Of a stretch of 64,000 nucleotides of DNA, positions 36,520 through 46,737 are shown piece by piece. Under the pieces are notes generated by a model, which did not search any database, was not told the DNA's origin, and saw only the letters and a program-made list of their open reading frames with translations. Position numbers and translations under genes: made by a program. The number at the start of each line of letters is the position of its first letter. The stretch's first letter is position 1. Where the stretch lies: assembly GCA_963843275.1 (NCBI GenBank), contig CAWJJM010000003.1:1-64000 (forward strand), in the 5' to 3' direction. The stretch comes from CAWJJM01 sp963843275 (GTDB lineage Bacteria; Acidobacteriota; Thermoanaerobaculia; Multivoradales; JBCCEF01).

Positions 36520-39500
36520 ATGTGTCGATTGGTCCGCAACCGCTGTGGTGCTCTGGCCGCGAGGCGCACCTGGTTCGTCCTGACGGTTTCGGTGGGGTGG
36601 CTCGCGGCGATGCCAGCGGCGGCTATGGTTACGCCAACGCCCGGCGCACCGGTGGCTGCCTGCGACGCGACGGTCGGGGGCAACTGCTACGTCGATGGGA
36701 GTTTCGGAATCTCGGTGGTCGCTTCGGGCGCCGACCACGTCCGGCTTTGTCGGAGCGACGACACGACGGGGTGGGGTGGATGCAACGTGGTGATGAGCAC
36801 CGTCCCCTCCACCGCCTTCATCGGCGGCACGAAGACCTTCGTCTTCATCGTCGGTGCCGTCGGACCTGCCGAACGACGGGTATCGGCGTGCCTATCGCGC
36901 CAGCGCCTGTGACAGCGCAAACAGCTGCACATCCTGGACGAGCAGCGCCGCCGCATACGTGCAGATGGACCTCACCGGGCCGTCTACTCCGGGGAACCCT
37001 ACGGTCGCGTGTAGCTACACCACGACGGCGGATTGTTGGGTGACCGGGAGTTTCGTGGCCAGTGTCGCGCCGGCGGCCGACGTCGGCTCCGGCGTCTCCG
37101 CCTACAACGTGTGCCGCAGCAACGACACTGCCGGTTGGGGCGGGTGCAACGTCGCCCTGTCCTCCAACGCCGGCACCTCCTATACCGTGAGCGGTTCCCA
37201 CCTCCCCTCCGACGGCTACCGACGCGCCTACTACTTCCGTGCCCGGGACCGGCTCGGCAACTGGGGTGGATGGAGCTCGCCGCGCTACGTGCGGGTCGAT
37301 CGTTACGCTCCGACGGTTTCGGCGAGCAACTCCTCGATGACGTGGTTCACGAACCGCACCGCGGTCGTGTCGGCAGCGGACTCGGTCGCCGGAGCGGCGG
37401 CGAACGCGGGGCTCGACACGGTCCGGTACCGCTGGGAAGACGCCGGGGTCCTGTTGGACAACAACTCCGTCGAGGCCGTCTGCAGCGACGGGGACCCCCG
37501 CCTCCTCGGGGGCGGCTCTCGCGGTGCCCGAGGGCGACCTGAGGCTCTACCTGTGCGCCCGGTCCGTGTTGGAAGGACCAGCCATTGGAGCGGTCGGTAC
37601 CGGGTATATCGCGCGTCGAGCTTCACGCTGTCGTTTCTCCCGGAAGTGGATGCCCAGCTCGACACCCGCGGTGTCCAGCCCGGGGAGAGCGTGGGTCTCG
37701 GCGTGCACCTGCAACGGACCGACGGGTTCAGCGATCCGGTTTCGATCTCGATCAACGGTCTGCCTCTCCGACATCCAGGTCGGCTTCATCGACGGGATGA
37801 CGCCGGACCAGAATCTGACGTTGACGTTCACGGCCGGGAGCGGAACCGCCGATGGGAGCTATCCCTTCGAGATCCAGGGGATCGACACCCGCATCACTCC
37901 GGCGGCTCCGGAGATCGTCTCGCTGTCCGGGACGCTGATCGTGGACGACCTTCCGGACATCACCTCGGTCAGCCCGGAGAACGTTCCGACTGGACGCTTG
38001 ACCACCGTCACGATCCAGGGGACCGACATGGAGAACGCGGACGTCTGGGTGGCGACCGACAAACCGTATCCGCAGGCGCTGGACCGGATCTTCCCCCAAG
38101 CGGAGGTGCTCTCCGTGAATGCCGAGGGGACTGCGGTGACCGTCTCGATCGACGCCACGGCCGCCGGGATCGAGGGCTTCTACAACCTGGTGGTGACCAA
38201 CGGCGGTGGTGGCCGCGCCGCGCAGATCCGCGTGGTTCCGAATCGCCCCGTCATCGACGTCTTCACCCCCCAACGTCCGTCGCAGGATGACGTCTACGTC
38301 TTCGCGGCGACGGGTGCGAATCTCGCCGGCGCGACCTTGATTGCATCGGATCCGGAGATCGAGTTCTACGACGTCGAGACAGCCGACGATCACATCCTCG
38401 GGTTCATGCACGTGCTGCCGGGGGCGGCTTCCTCGATGGAGGTCCTGGTCTCGAGCGCCGCGGGTTCGCTCACGCTCCCGTTGGACGTGATGGGAAGCCC
38501 GGACGGAGCGATCACCGCCAACGTCGTCGTGGGTCAGACGGTCGACGATCCGGGGCTCCTGGTGCAGCAGTTCGCGCCGCTGGACGTCGGCGAGCCGGGC
38601 TGGCACTGGGAGCCGCCGAGGCACGATCCGATCTACCTTTTCCCGTGTGGGGGCGGCCGGCTTCGGAAGACCGACCGCTGGAGGATTGCGGCGGAAGCCA
38701 GCGACCTCGTCGGCCGCAAGGGAAAGCAGCTCCTTGAAGCGCTCGGCAAGCTGCCCCTGAACCAGCCGCTCGACCTCGAGCTCGAGATCGTCGACATCAC
38801 GCTACGCCTAGAGCTGCAGTTCATCGCCATCTGCGAGTTCAGCGCCGAGCGGGGTGTCAGCTTCAGCGACGTCGATGTCTGCCTCACCGCAGAGATGCGC
38901 ACCGAGGTCATCGGCCTGGGGAGCAAGACGTGCACGATCGTCTCCTGTCTCGGCGACGAGCACCGGTCGTGTGTGCCGACCGGCGCTCTCGCCACCTTGA
39001 GCGGCTTCTCGGCGACGAGCGACACGTCGTGTACCGAGGTCCTCGACACGCCCCAGAGCCTCGAAGGGGAGCGCCACCTCACCGTCGAACAGCAGGCCTG
39101 CTGCGCCGACACGCTCCACTTCGACGCCGCCGACGTGGGCTCGGAAGGAGACGACTTCGACACGGCGTCCTTCGAGGAGGGTCTGTGGAGCGTTAACCGA
39201 CGTCGATCCGGAGACGTGCTCAGCCCCCGACGAAGAAGTGGAGTATGTTCCGTCGGGTGGGTCAACGAGGAGCCGGCGAAAATCCGTGAAGCCCAGCTTC
39301 GCGCCTCCGCGGCCCAACCGCTGGTTGGGCTCCTCACAGACAACTGGGTGAGTTCGTCCTGGACGCGATGGCCTTCATCGCTTCGGGAACGCAGGACTGG
39401 ATCTCCCCCGGGTACCACTTCACGGAGACCGATCGTCAGTACGTGAACACCTTCGTCTTCTCCAGAGGAGGCGATCCACCACCACCCACCTCGTTCATGT

Positions 39501-40048
39501 CCGACGCGGAGCGGGTCGCATACGAGTCCGAGCGAGAGTACCGGATCATGAGCACCCTGAGGGTCGGATACCGGAGGCGGGAACGTGGAGATCCTGGGGC
39601 AGAACGCGGTGGCGGGTCTCACGAAGGACCCCTGCACGGGCAAGAGACTCCCGTGGTTCGGCGAGCCGCAGGTCCACCCGAACAACCGCTTCCACACGAT
39701 CCGTCAAGGCCAGCCTTTCTGTTGAACGAAGCTCGAGTGGGGAGGGCGGGTCAGGGTCCTCGATGAGAGTCTCAACGGCGTTCCCGGCGAGCCGATAGGT
39801 CGACCACACCATGGGTCTGGACCGTTCTCGATGTGGATTCGAAGGGACACTTGAACCTGAAAGACACCTCGATCTTCAACACGTTCACGATCTACGCGGA
39901 CGGTCAGTTCTTCAAGACCCTGCCGCAAGCGGCGGTCGAGTGCTTCATCGCTCAGGACTCCACGTACCAGCGCTTACCCGGTCAGATACCGACCGTGCCA
40001 GCGCCGGTCGATTGCTCAGGATCGAACTCGAAGACTACGGGAGGGAAC
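36520..40048 (+). CDS. Large secreted protein with internal repeats and IPT/TIG-like domains (many frameshifts)
   Basis: Appears to be one protein of about 1170 residues, broken by at least seven frame changes. ATG at 36520 has GGGAG upstream and a signal peptide ending in MPAAA. Two tandem repeats of about 95 residues follow, each with CRSxDTxGWGGCNV and LPxDGYRRAY. Next is a beta-sandwich with YRVYRASSFTLSFLPEVDA, then IPT/TIG-like domains (DLPDITSVSPENVPTGRLTT) and, after about 38620, a Cys-rich unrecognised region (CTIVSCLGDEH). The end lies near 40048, but no stop is visible because the frame is uncertain. The base composition is less GC-rich than its neighbours, suggesting a variable or acquired surface protein. 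Confidence 0.6.
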
Positions 40049-40049
40049 C

Positions 40050-40723
40050 ATGCGAACCGCCTGCGTCTTTTTCGTTGCGATCGTGGTCGTCGGCGTCACC
40101 GTCACCGGTTCGGCCGAGGACGGCGACCAGGGGCAGAGGCCACCTCGGATGGAGAAGCTCAGCCGCCGCTTCGAGGCGGCAACGCCCGGGGTCGAGAAGA
40201 AGGTCGCGGCCCAGCGGGCGCTTCAAGGCGCAAGGGACGAGGGGCTTCCAGGGGAGCGCCAGAGGAGATGCTCAGCTACCTCGCGGCGTCGGTCACCACC
40301 GAGTCTCGCTGCAGATTTTTCCTTCCCATTTGCCGTCGACGCCGAGGGGCATGCTCTGGCCGACCAACTGAGCCCCGAGCTCCTCGCTTGGGCCGGTGAT
40401 CACGGGCTGAGCGTGGCGGATGCAGCGAACTCGGCGATCTTCGAACAGCCGACAGATCTCGCACGCCTGGTCGGTATCAACGATCCGTCGGTCATCGCGG
40501 TCTTCGAGGATGCCCTCACTGCGGACAACGGTCTCATCGTCCTGGTGGCCACCCGGGGTCTGATCCTCGCAGGTGAGACAAGCGCCATCCCTCAGATCCA
40601 GGGGGCGGCGGAAGCGGCGCCAGCGAGGTGGCGATGGCCATTGCCGACGCACTCGAGGACTTCGCGACCGCCGAAGCGCAGGCTGCCGCCGACGCGATTC
40701 GAGCCAGCAAGAGCGGGAACTGA
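40050..40723 (+). CDS. Small secreted helical protein (frameshifted)
   Basis: About 225 residues when frames are joined. ATG at 40050 has GGGAGGG 5 nt upstream, and a signal peptide VFFVAIVVVGVTVTGSA follows. The rest is alpha-helical, with HEAT-like repeated units (LVATRGLILAGETSAIPQIQ, then EVAMAIADALEDFATAEAQA), ending SKSGN with TGA at 40721-40723. Breaks lie near 40250, 40310 and 40620. It directly follows the large secreted protein, so the two may be secreted together. No family recognised. Confidence 0.55.
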
Positions 40724-40740
40724 GAGATCGAAGCTCGGAG

Positions 40741-41637
40741 AGCGGCTTCCGGTGCAGGGGCGAGAGGGGCGGGGCTCCCAGGGGCGTCAGGGGCCGCGCC
40801 AGAATCTTCGTCGTCGCGGAGATCACGGCAGGTGGCGCGCGGACCCTGCCGAGTCGCCCTCCCTCCGATCTCCCACCGACAGGGCGACGTCCCCTGGGAT
40901 CCCCGCCCCTCCCGCCGCCTCGCCACCGACTGGCTTCTTCTCACTTCCCCGCCGACGACGACCGCAGAACGGCTTCCGGTGCAGGGTCCGTGGGCGCAGC
41001 GATACGCAGGGCTTCAGGGTCGCGCCGTCGCTACTCCGGCGCGGTCACCACCGTCTTCGGGGTTTTCTTCTTCCCTCTCCCCCACGACCGCAGAGCGGCT
41101 TCCGGTGCAGGGGCGAGAGGGGCGGGGCTCCCAGGGGCGTCAGGGGCCGCGCCAGAATCTCCGTCGTCGCGGAGATCACCGCCGGTGGCGCGCGGACCCT
41201 GCCGAGTCGCCCTCCCTCCGATCTCCCACGAACAGGGCGACGTCCCCTGGGATCCCCGCCCCTCTCGCCCCCTCGCCACCGACTGGCTTCTTCTCACTTC
41301 CCCGCCGCCGACGACCGCAGAGTGGCTTCCGGTGCAAGGTCCGTGGGCGCGGCGATACGCGGGGCGTCAGGGTCGCGCCGCCGCTACTCCGGCGCGGTCA
41401 CCACCGTCTTCGGGGTTTTCTTCCCCTCCCCCCCACGACCGCGGAGCGGCTTCCGGTGCAGGGGCGAGAGGGGCGGGGCTCCCAGGGGCGTCAGGGGCCG
41501 CGCCAGAATCTTCGTCGTCGCGGAGATCACGGCAGGTGGCGCGCGGACCCTGCCGAGTCGCCCTCCCTCCGATCTCCCACGAACAGGGCGACGTCCCCTG
41601 GGATCCCCGCCCCTCTCGCCCCCGCTCCAGCCACCCC
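40741..41637. repeat. Alternating tandem repeat array, A-B-A-B-A'
   Basis: Intergenic array with a period of about 352 bp. Unit A (227 bp) starts at 40741, 41094 and 41445; unit B (126 and 124 bp) starts at 40968 and 41321; the third A ends early at about 41637, next to the coxB stop. A and B share their first 20 or so bases (GCGGCTTCCGGTGCAGGG type), then differ. Copies are over 95% identical by eye. No convincing coding frame runs through them. Their high identity means recent amplification or homogenisation. The array lies where the secreted-protein genes and the minus-strand cox operon converge. Confidence 0.85.
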
Positions 41638-41648
41638 TCCTCTCCTGC

Positions 41649-42476
41649 CTACTGCCAGAAGCTGTCGCCCTCGCCCTTCTTCTGCGGCGCCTTCGACGCC
41701 AACCACGCCGCGTACTCCGCCGGCGACTCGACCGTCACGAAGCCGCGCATGCGGTAGTGCCCCAGTCCGCAGAGCTGGTTGCAGGCGATCTCGTAGTCGA
41801 ACTTCGGGTCGCCGAGCCGCTGGCGCATCGCGGCGGTGGTCACCGTGGGGACGAACCACACCGGCGTCACCAGCCCGGGGATGGCGTCCTGCTTGACCCG
41901 GAACTCCGGCAGCCCGAAGCTGTGGATCACGTCCTTCGAGGTGAGGTGGACGATCACCGGCTTGCCCACCGGCAGGTGGAGCTGGTTGAGGGTGGTGACG
42001 TCGTCGGCGCCGGCCGGGTCGGCCGGGTCGAGGCCGAGCGGGTTGGTCTCCGCGTCCACCAGCTCGACCCGCGCCGCCCCGAAGACGCCGTCGGGACCGG
42101 GGTAGTGGACGTTCCAGGCGAACTGCTCGGCGACCACCCGCACCTCGGTGGCGTCGGCGGCGGCGGGGAAGGCGTCGACCCGCGCCGACCACAGCGGGAT
42201 CGAGAAGCCGATCAACAGGATCGCCTCGGCGACCGCCACGGCGACCTCGGCGTAGCTCGAGGCGTGGGTCTGCAGGCCGCGGTAGCTCGCCTGCGGGTTG
42301 CGGCGGCGGCGGAAGCGGACCAGCAGGAAGGCGAAGAAGAGCCCCCAGCCGACGAAGAGGACGAGCATCAGCCAGTGGACGTAGCCGAGCAGGGCGTCGA
42401 GCCGGGCGCCGTGCTCGGAGGCGAGGGCGGGCAGGCCCGGGAAGGCCAGGCCGGCGAGAGCGAGCAGGCCACTCAC
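41649..42476 (-). CDS. coxB: Cytochrome c oxidase subunit II
   Basis: A 275-residue subunit II of an aa3-type oxidase, which takes electrons from cytochrome c or cupredoxin through the CuA centre. A signal-like hydrophobic start is followed by two helices (LMLVLFVGWGLFFAFLLVRF, then VAVAEAILLIGFSIPLW). The CuA site is complete: VIHSFGLPEF and CNQLCGLGHYRM (Cys, Cys, His, Met). There is no fused cytochrome c domain. GTG at 42476 overlaps the stop of the small upstream gene. Unusually the subunit II gene is last in the operon instead of before coxA. Confidence 0.93.
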   Translation of the reverse strand: MSGLLALAGLAFPGLPALASEHGARLDALLGYVHWLMLVLFVGWGLFFAFLLVRFRRRRNPQASYRGLQTHASSYAEVAVAVAEAILLIGFSIPLWSARVDAFPAAADATEVRVVAEQFAWNVHYPGPDGVFGAARVELVDAETNPLGLDPADPAGADDVTTLNQLHLPVGKPVIVHLTSKDVIHSFGLPEFRVKQDAIPGLVTPVWFVPTVTTAAMRQRLGDPKFDYEIACNQLCGLGHYRMRGFVTVESPAEYAAWLASKAPQKKGEGDSFWQ

Positions 42477-42772
42477 GGCGTCGCCTCCCCGCCCGGGTCG
42501 TCGCCGGCCGCGACCGGCGGCGGCACCAGCGTCAACCCGTGGTGCGGGTCGGCGCCGCGCCGCACCCGCCGCCGCAGCAGCACGACCATCCCGGCGGCGC
42601 CGGCGAACACGACGTAGACCAGCCCGCCGAGGAAGGCGACGGACATCTGGGTGCCCTGGATGACCGAGCCCTCGGCGGCGCCGTAGCACACCGGGCAGGC
42701 CGCGGCGGCGCCGGCCGCCGCCAGGTGGCCGAGGGCCATCGAGAAGGTGCGGACCAGCGGTGGACGTCTCAC
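42473..42772 (-). CDS. Small membrane protein with CPVC motif, oxidase operon
   Basis: A 99-residue membrane protein. From GTG at 42772 it reads through a hydrophobic segment with ACPVCYGAAEGSVI, then a helix FLGGLVYVVFAGAAGMVVLL and a Pro-rich tail. A CPVC(F/Y)G motif after a signal-like helix is seen in small proteins encoded with caa3/aa3 oxidases. It might be a periplasmic copper or thiol site, but this is not shown. It overlaps both neighbours by GTGA junctions, so it belongs to the operon. Confidence 0.72.
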   Translation of the reverse strand: MRRPPLVRTFSMALGHLAAAGAAAACPVCYGAAEGSVIQGTQMSVAFLGGLVYVVFAGAAGMVVLLRRRVRRGADPHHGLTLVPPPVAAGDDPGGEATP

Positions 42773-42975
42773 AGGTAGCTCACCCCTTTCGTCTTGCGCA
42801 GGAACCAGATGCCGTAGGCGACCAGGGCGACCAGGGCGGCCAGGCAGGCGGTGGCGAGCCACAGCCAGCCGTCGCCGGCGCCGTCGCGGTACTGGCCGAG
42901 CGCCCAGAGCCCCGTCCAGGCGGAGAGGACCAGCGCCAGCACGATGAAGACGACGTGGAAGGCCTTGAGCGACAT
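42769..42975 (-). CDS. Small two-helix membrane protein, oxidase operon
   Basis: A 68-residue protein with two membrane helices (HVVFIVLALVLSAWTGLWAL and LWLATACLAALVALVAYGIW) and a basic C-terminus KTKGVSYL. It starts at ATG 42975 and lies 1 nt from the coxD stop. No family is recognised beyond its position among oxidase subunit genes; it may be an assembly or accessory subunit. Confidence 0.7.
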   Translation of the reverse strand: MSLKAFHVVFIVLALVLSAWTGLWALGQYRDGAGDGWLWLATACLAALVALVAYGIWFLRKTKGVSYL

Positions 42976-42976
42976 C

Positions 42977-43300
42977 TCACATCACCACCGGGTCGAGGTT
43001 GGTGAGCCACGGCCCCAGCAGCACGAAGAAGAAGAACAGGACGGTGAAGACCAGCACCGCCCAGATCAGCTTCTTCTCCGAGATCAGGTGCATGAAGAAG
43101 CAGGCCACCAGGGTCCCCTTCACCCCCGCCACCAGCAGCGCGATCGCCACCGCCGGCAAGGTCGGCAGGTGCAGGTAGGAGACCGCGACGGTGATCATGG
43201 TCAGCGCCAGCAGGCTGACGAAGACCAGGATGTAGATCCGCACGTGGCGGTCGATGTCGACGTGCTCGTGACCGCCGTCGGGATGGGTTTCGTCGCTCAT
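42977..43300 (-). CDS. coxD: Cytochrome c oxidase subunit IV
   Basis: A 107-residue prokaryotic subunit IV with three helices. The family-typical VKGTLVACFFMHL lies in the second helix, followed by LIWAVLVFTVLFFFFVLL. The cytoplasmic N-terminus is His/Asp-rich (DGGHEHVDIDRHV). Start at ATG 43300, 11 nt downstream of coxC. Confidence 0.88.
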   Translation of the reverse strand: MSDETHPDGGHEHVDIDRHVRIYILVFVSLLALTMITVAVSYLHLPTLPAVAIALLVAGVKGTLVACFFMHLISEKKLIWAVLVFTVLFFFFVLLGPWLTNLDPVVM

Positions 43301-43311
43301 GGCGTCTCCGC

Positions 43312-43917
43312 TCACAGCAGGTAGAGGACCGGGAACAGGAAGATCCAGACCAGGTCGACGAAGTGCCAGAACAGCCCCGCCGTCTCCACCCGGTTGGTGA
43401 ACTGGCGGTGGGCCGTCTTCCACATCTTCGCGCCGGGGCCCCAGAGGTAGCCGTTGACCACCATGCCGCCGATCACGTGCAGGGCGTGCAGCCCGGTCAG
43501 CGTGAAGTAGATCGCCAGGAAGGTGCTCTTCGACGGCAGCAGGCCGTGGTGGAACTTGGTGCCGTACTCGATCGCCTTGATCGCCAGGAAGACGAAGCCG
43601 AGGCCGACGGTGCCGCCCATGAAGAGGCGGAACTTGCGGAAGTCGTGGCGCATGCACGACGCCCAGGCCATGACCATGGTGACCGAGGAGGAGATCAGCA
43701 CCGCGGTGTTCAGCGTCGCCAGCGGCACGTTGAGGATCTCGGCGCCGTGGTGGGGCCAGGTGCCCGGGGGGGCGCCGACCCGCAGCAGGATGTAGGAGGC
43801 GAACAGCGCCCCGAAGAGCATCACCTCCGAGGCGAGGAACAGCCAGATGCCGAGCTTGACGTTGCTCAGCCCGGTGTCGGGCCGGACGTCGACGGTGTAG
43901 GGGATGGCGGTGGTCAC
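43312..43917 (-). CDS. coxC: Cytochrome c oxidase subunit III
   Basis: A 201-residue five-helix subunit III. Family landmarks include KLGIWLFLASEVMLFGALFA with the conserved Glu, LTGLHALHVIGGM, and the C-terminal WHFVDLVWIFLFPVLYL. The length matches the short five-helix bacterial form. It follows coxA by 16 nt and starts at ATG 43917. Confidence 0.93.
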   Translation of the reverse strand: MTTAIPYTVDVRPDTGLSNVKLGIWLFLASEVMLFGALFASYILLRVGAPPGTWPHHGAEILNVPLATLNTAVLISSSVTMVMAWASCMRHDFRKFRLFMGGTVGLGFVFLAIKAIEYGTKFHHGLLPSKSTFLAIYFTLTGLHALHVIGGMVVNGYLWGPGAKMWKTAHRQFTNRVETAGLFWHFVDLVWIFLFPVLYLL

Positions 43918-43933
43918 GGTCGGCTCTCCTCGC

Positions 43934-45782
43934 TCACTCGGCCGGCACCGGCTCGGGCGCCGCGGCGGTGCCCGGCGTCTCCTCGGGACCGCCGGGCTCG
44001 TTCTGGGGCAGGTAGTCGCGCTCCATCCCCGGCACGCTGTACTCGTAGGGGCCGCGGTAGACCACCGGCGGCACCGGGAAGTTGCCGTGCGGCGGCGGCG
44101 ACGGCGCCGCCCACTCGAGCGTGGTGGCGTGCCACGGGTTGGCGTCCACGCGGGCGCCGCGGCGCAGGCTGGCGAAGAAGTTGACGATGAAGGGGATCTG
44201 CGACAGCCCCAGCCCCCAGGCCGAGACCGACATCACCACGTTGAGCCACAGCACGTGCTGGGCGTAGCCGTAGGACGCGCCGCCGTCGTAGAGGCGCCGC
44301 TGCACGCCGGCCAGGCCCTGGATCAGCATGGGGAAGAAGATGCCGTTCATGAACACCAGGCTGAGCCAGAAGTGCAGCTTGCCCAGCCCGTTGGAGAGCT
44401 GCCGCCCGGTGGCCTTCGGGTACCAGTAGTAGACGCCGGCGAACAGCGCGAAGATCGTCCCGGGGGCCACGACGTAGTGGAAGTGGCCGATCACGTAGTA
44501 GGTGTCGTGCAGGTGGATGTCCGACGCCGACAGCCCGAGCGGCAGCCCGGTCAGCCCGCCGATGCCGAACATCGGCAGGAAGGCGAGCGCGAACAGCATC
44601 GGGGTGTTGAAGCGGATCGACGCTCCCCACAGCGACAGGATCAGGGCGCTCAGCACCACCACCGAGGGGATCGAGATGATCATCGTCGTGGTCTGGAAGA
44701 AGGCGGTCATCACCGTGCCCATGCCGGTGAGGAACATGTGGTGCGCCCAGACGATGAAGGACATGAAGCCGATGCCGAGCACCGAGTAGACCAGCGCCTT
44801 GTAGCCCCACAGCGGCTTGCGGGTGTTGTTGGCGATCACCTCGGCGACGATGCCCATCGCCGGGAGGATCAGCACGTAGACCTCGGGGTGGGCGAGGAAC
44901 CAGAACAGGTGCTGCCAGAGGAGCGGGCTGCCGCCGCCCGACACGGCGAGCTGCTGCCCCGAGACCACCAGGCCGCTGGGCAGGAAGAAGCTGGTGCCCG
45001 CGACCCGGTCCATGAGCTGCAGGAACGCGGCGGCCTCCAGCGGCGGGAAGGCGAGCAGCAGCAGGAAGGCGGTGACGAACTGCGCCCAGACGAAGAACGG
45101 CAGGCGCAAGAACGACAGCCCGGGGGCGCGGAGCTGGATGATGGTGGTGATGAAGTTGATCGAGCCGAGCAGCGACGACGTGATCAGCAGCACCATGCCG
45201 AGCAGCCAGATCGTCTGCCCGGTGGGGGCGATGTCCGACAGCGGCGCGTAGGAGGTCCAGCCGGCTCTGCGCCGCCCCGCCCGGGACGAAGAAGCTGCCC
45301 AGCATCAGCACGCCGCCCCAGAAGTAGACGTGGTAGCTGGCCATGTTCAGGCGCGGGAACGCCATGTCCGGGGCGCCGATCTGCAGCGGCACCACGAAGT
45401 TGCCGAAGCCGCCGACCGCCAGCGGCACGACGCCGAGGAAGACCATGATGGTCCCGTGCATGGCGCCGAGCTGGTTGTAGAACTCCGGCAGCATGACGCC
45501 GCCCGGCATGCGGCTGGCGCCGAGCAGGCCGCCGATCAGGGGCAGCGCCTTGCCCGGGAAGGCGAGCTGCCAGCGCGTCAGCATCATCAGGCTGAAACCG
45601 AAGAGCAGGAACAGCAGCCCGGTGACGGCGTACTGGGTCCCGATCACCTTGTGGTCGACCGAGAACCAGTAGTGGCGCAGGAACCCCTGCTTCTCGTGCG
45701 GTGCGTCGTGGCCGGGGGCGTGGTGGCCCGGCGAGGCCTCCACGCTCCCGGCTCCGGTGGCTCGGTTCTCCATGGACTCCAT
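43934..45782 (-). CDS. coxA: Cytochrome c oxidase subunit I, aa3 type (one frameshift)
   Basis: About 616 residues once an extra base at about 45263 is removed, giving GGAAQSGWTSYAPLSDI. It is the proton-pumping core of an A-type heme-copper oxidase. Heme and copper ligands are all visible: MHGTIM (low-spin heme), HPEVY (CuB His and the crosslinked Tyr), VWAHHMF (CuB), and IGHFHYVV (heme a3 and heme a). The D-pathway segment GNFVVPLQIGAPDMAFPRLN is intact. The C-terminus is Pro/Glu-rich. Two ATGs, 45782 and 45773, are possible starts; GGAG precedes the second. It is downstream of the act genes, the usual partnership of this oxidase with alternative complex III. Confidence 0.92.
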
Positions 45783-45830
45783 CCCCTCCGCGTCAGGTGA
45801 TCGGGCGGCCGCGGCCGCCCGGGGGCGGCG

Positions 45831-46694
45831 CTAGCCCTGCGGCCGGTCGAAGCTGAAGTCGGCGGTGGCGGAGCCGCCGTCGGCGACCTCGATGTGGGCC
45901 GTGCGCGTGCCGAGCTTCTCGTGCCATGCCTCGACGTCGTAGCTGCCGGCGGGCAGGTTGTGGATGGTGAAGGTGCCGTCCTCGCCGGTGACCGCCCAGT
46001 ACGGGTGGCTCATCACCGCCACGTAGGCGTGCATCCAGGGGTGGACGTCGCACTTGACCGGGAACAGCGGCTCCGGGGTGTCGAGCTCGACCTCCTTCTC
46101 CTTGAGCGAGCCGGGCATCCCGAGGTTGAACTCGCGGTTCTGCTGCGGCATCCCGTGGACGTTGTGGAGCAGGCCGTCGGAGTTGACGAAGCGCAGGTCC
46201 TGGCCCGCCATCACGCCGATCACGTGGGGGTGGTACATGCAGCCGTCCTGGTCGATGGTGGCGGGCTGCGAGGGCGCCGGCCACTGCTTGGCGGGCGTCC
46301 CCTTCACCTGCACGAAGACGTTCGCCATGGTGTTGCCCGGGCCGAGCACCAGCACCTGCGGATAGACCGGCTGGTCGTGCTTGGCGGCGCACACCGGGTC
46401 GGCGTCCATGTTGATCGGCTGCAGGTTGGGCACCTGCCCGGTGTAGCTGACGGTGCCGGTCACGGTGGCGGTGCCGTCGCCCATCGCGGCGGCGGCCGGG
46501 TTGCCGGCCATCGTCTCGCCGCCGGCGGCCTCGGCGGCCGGGGCGGTGCCGCCGCCGGCGGGCTGCTCGGCGGGGGCGGGGGCGGCGGCCTGCTCGGTGC
46601 CGCCGCCGCCACCGCAGGCGGCGAGGGTGGCGACCAGGGCTCCGGCGGTCAGGGCGACGCTCAGACAACGCACCATCCAGTGGGTGTCACGCAT
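45831..46694 (-). CDS. Cupredoxin-like lipoprotein with carboxypeptidase-regulatory-like domain
   Basis: A 287-residue lipoprotein (lipobox LAAC near residue 24, then Gly/Ala-rich linker). The central domain has VTGTVSYTGQVPNLQPINMD, PVCAAKHD and CMYHPHVIGVMAGQ. The later metal-like cluster is VKCDVHPWMHAYV, preceded by NVHG, which suggests a copper site of the plastocyanin/nitrosocyanin kind. The end, VTGEDGTFTIHNLPAGSYDV, is a carboxypeptidase-regulatory-like beta-sandwich. ATG at 46694 is preferred because AAAGGAG lies 7 nt before it. It lies between actF and coxA, so it may carry electrons between alternative complex III and the oxidase, or deliver copper. Both are inferences. Confidence 0.8.
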   Translation of the reverse strand: MRDTHWMVRCLSVALTAGALVATLAACGGGGGTEQAAAPAPAEQPAGGGTAPAAEAAGGETMAGNPAAAAMGDGTATVTGTVSYTGQVPNLQPINMDADPVCAAKHDQPVYPQVLVLGPGNTMANVFVQVKGTPAKQWPAPSQPATIDQDGCMYHPHVIGVMAGQDLRFVNSDGLLHNVHGMPQQNREFNLGMPGSLKEKEVELDTPEPLFPVKCDVHPWMHAYVAVMSHPYWAVTGEDGTFTIHNLPAGSYDVEAWHEKLGTRTAHIEVADGGSATADFSFDRPQG

Positions 46695-46737
46695 CTCGAC
46701 TTCTCCTTTCAACGACGTCATGTGGCGAGGTTCGGAG

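Noticed and set aside
40741..41637. CRISPR array
   Set aside because: Units are 125-227 bp, directly abutting and without unique spacers; no cas genes are present.
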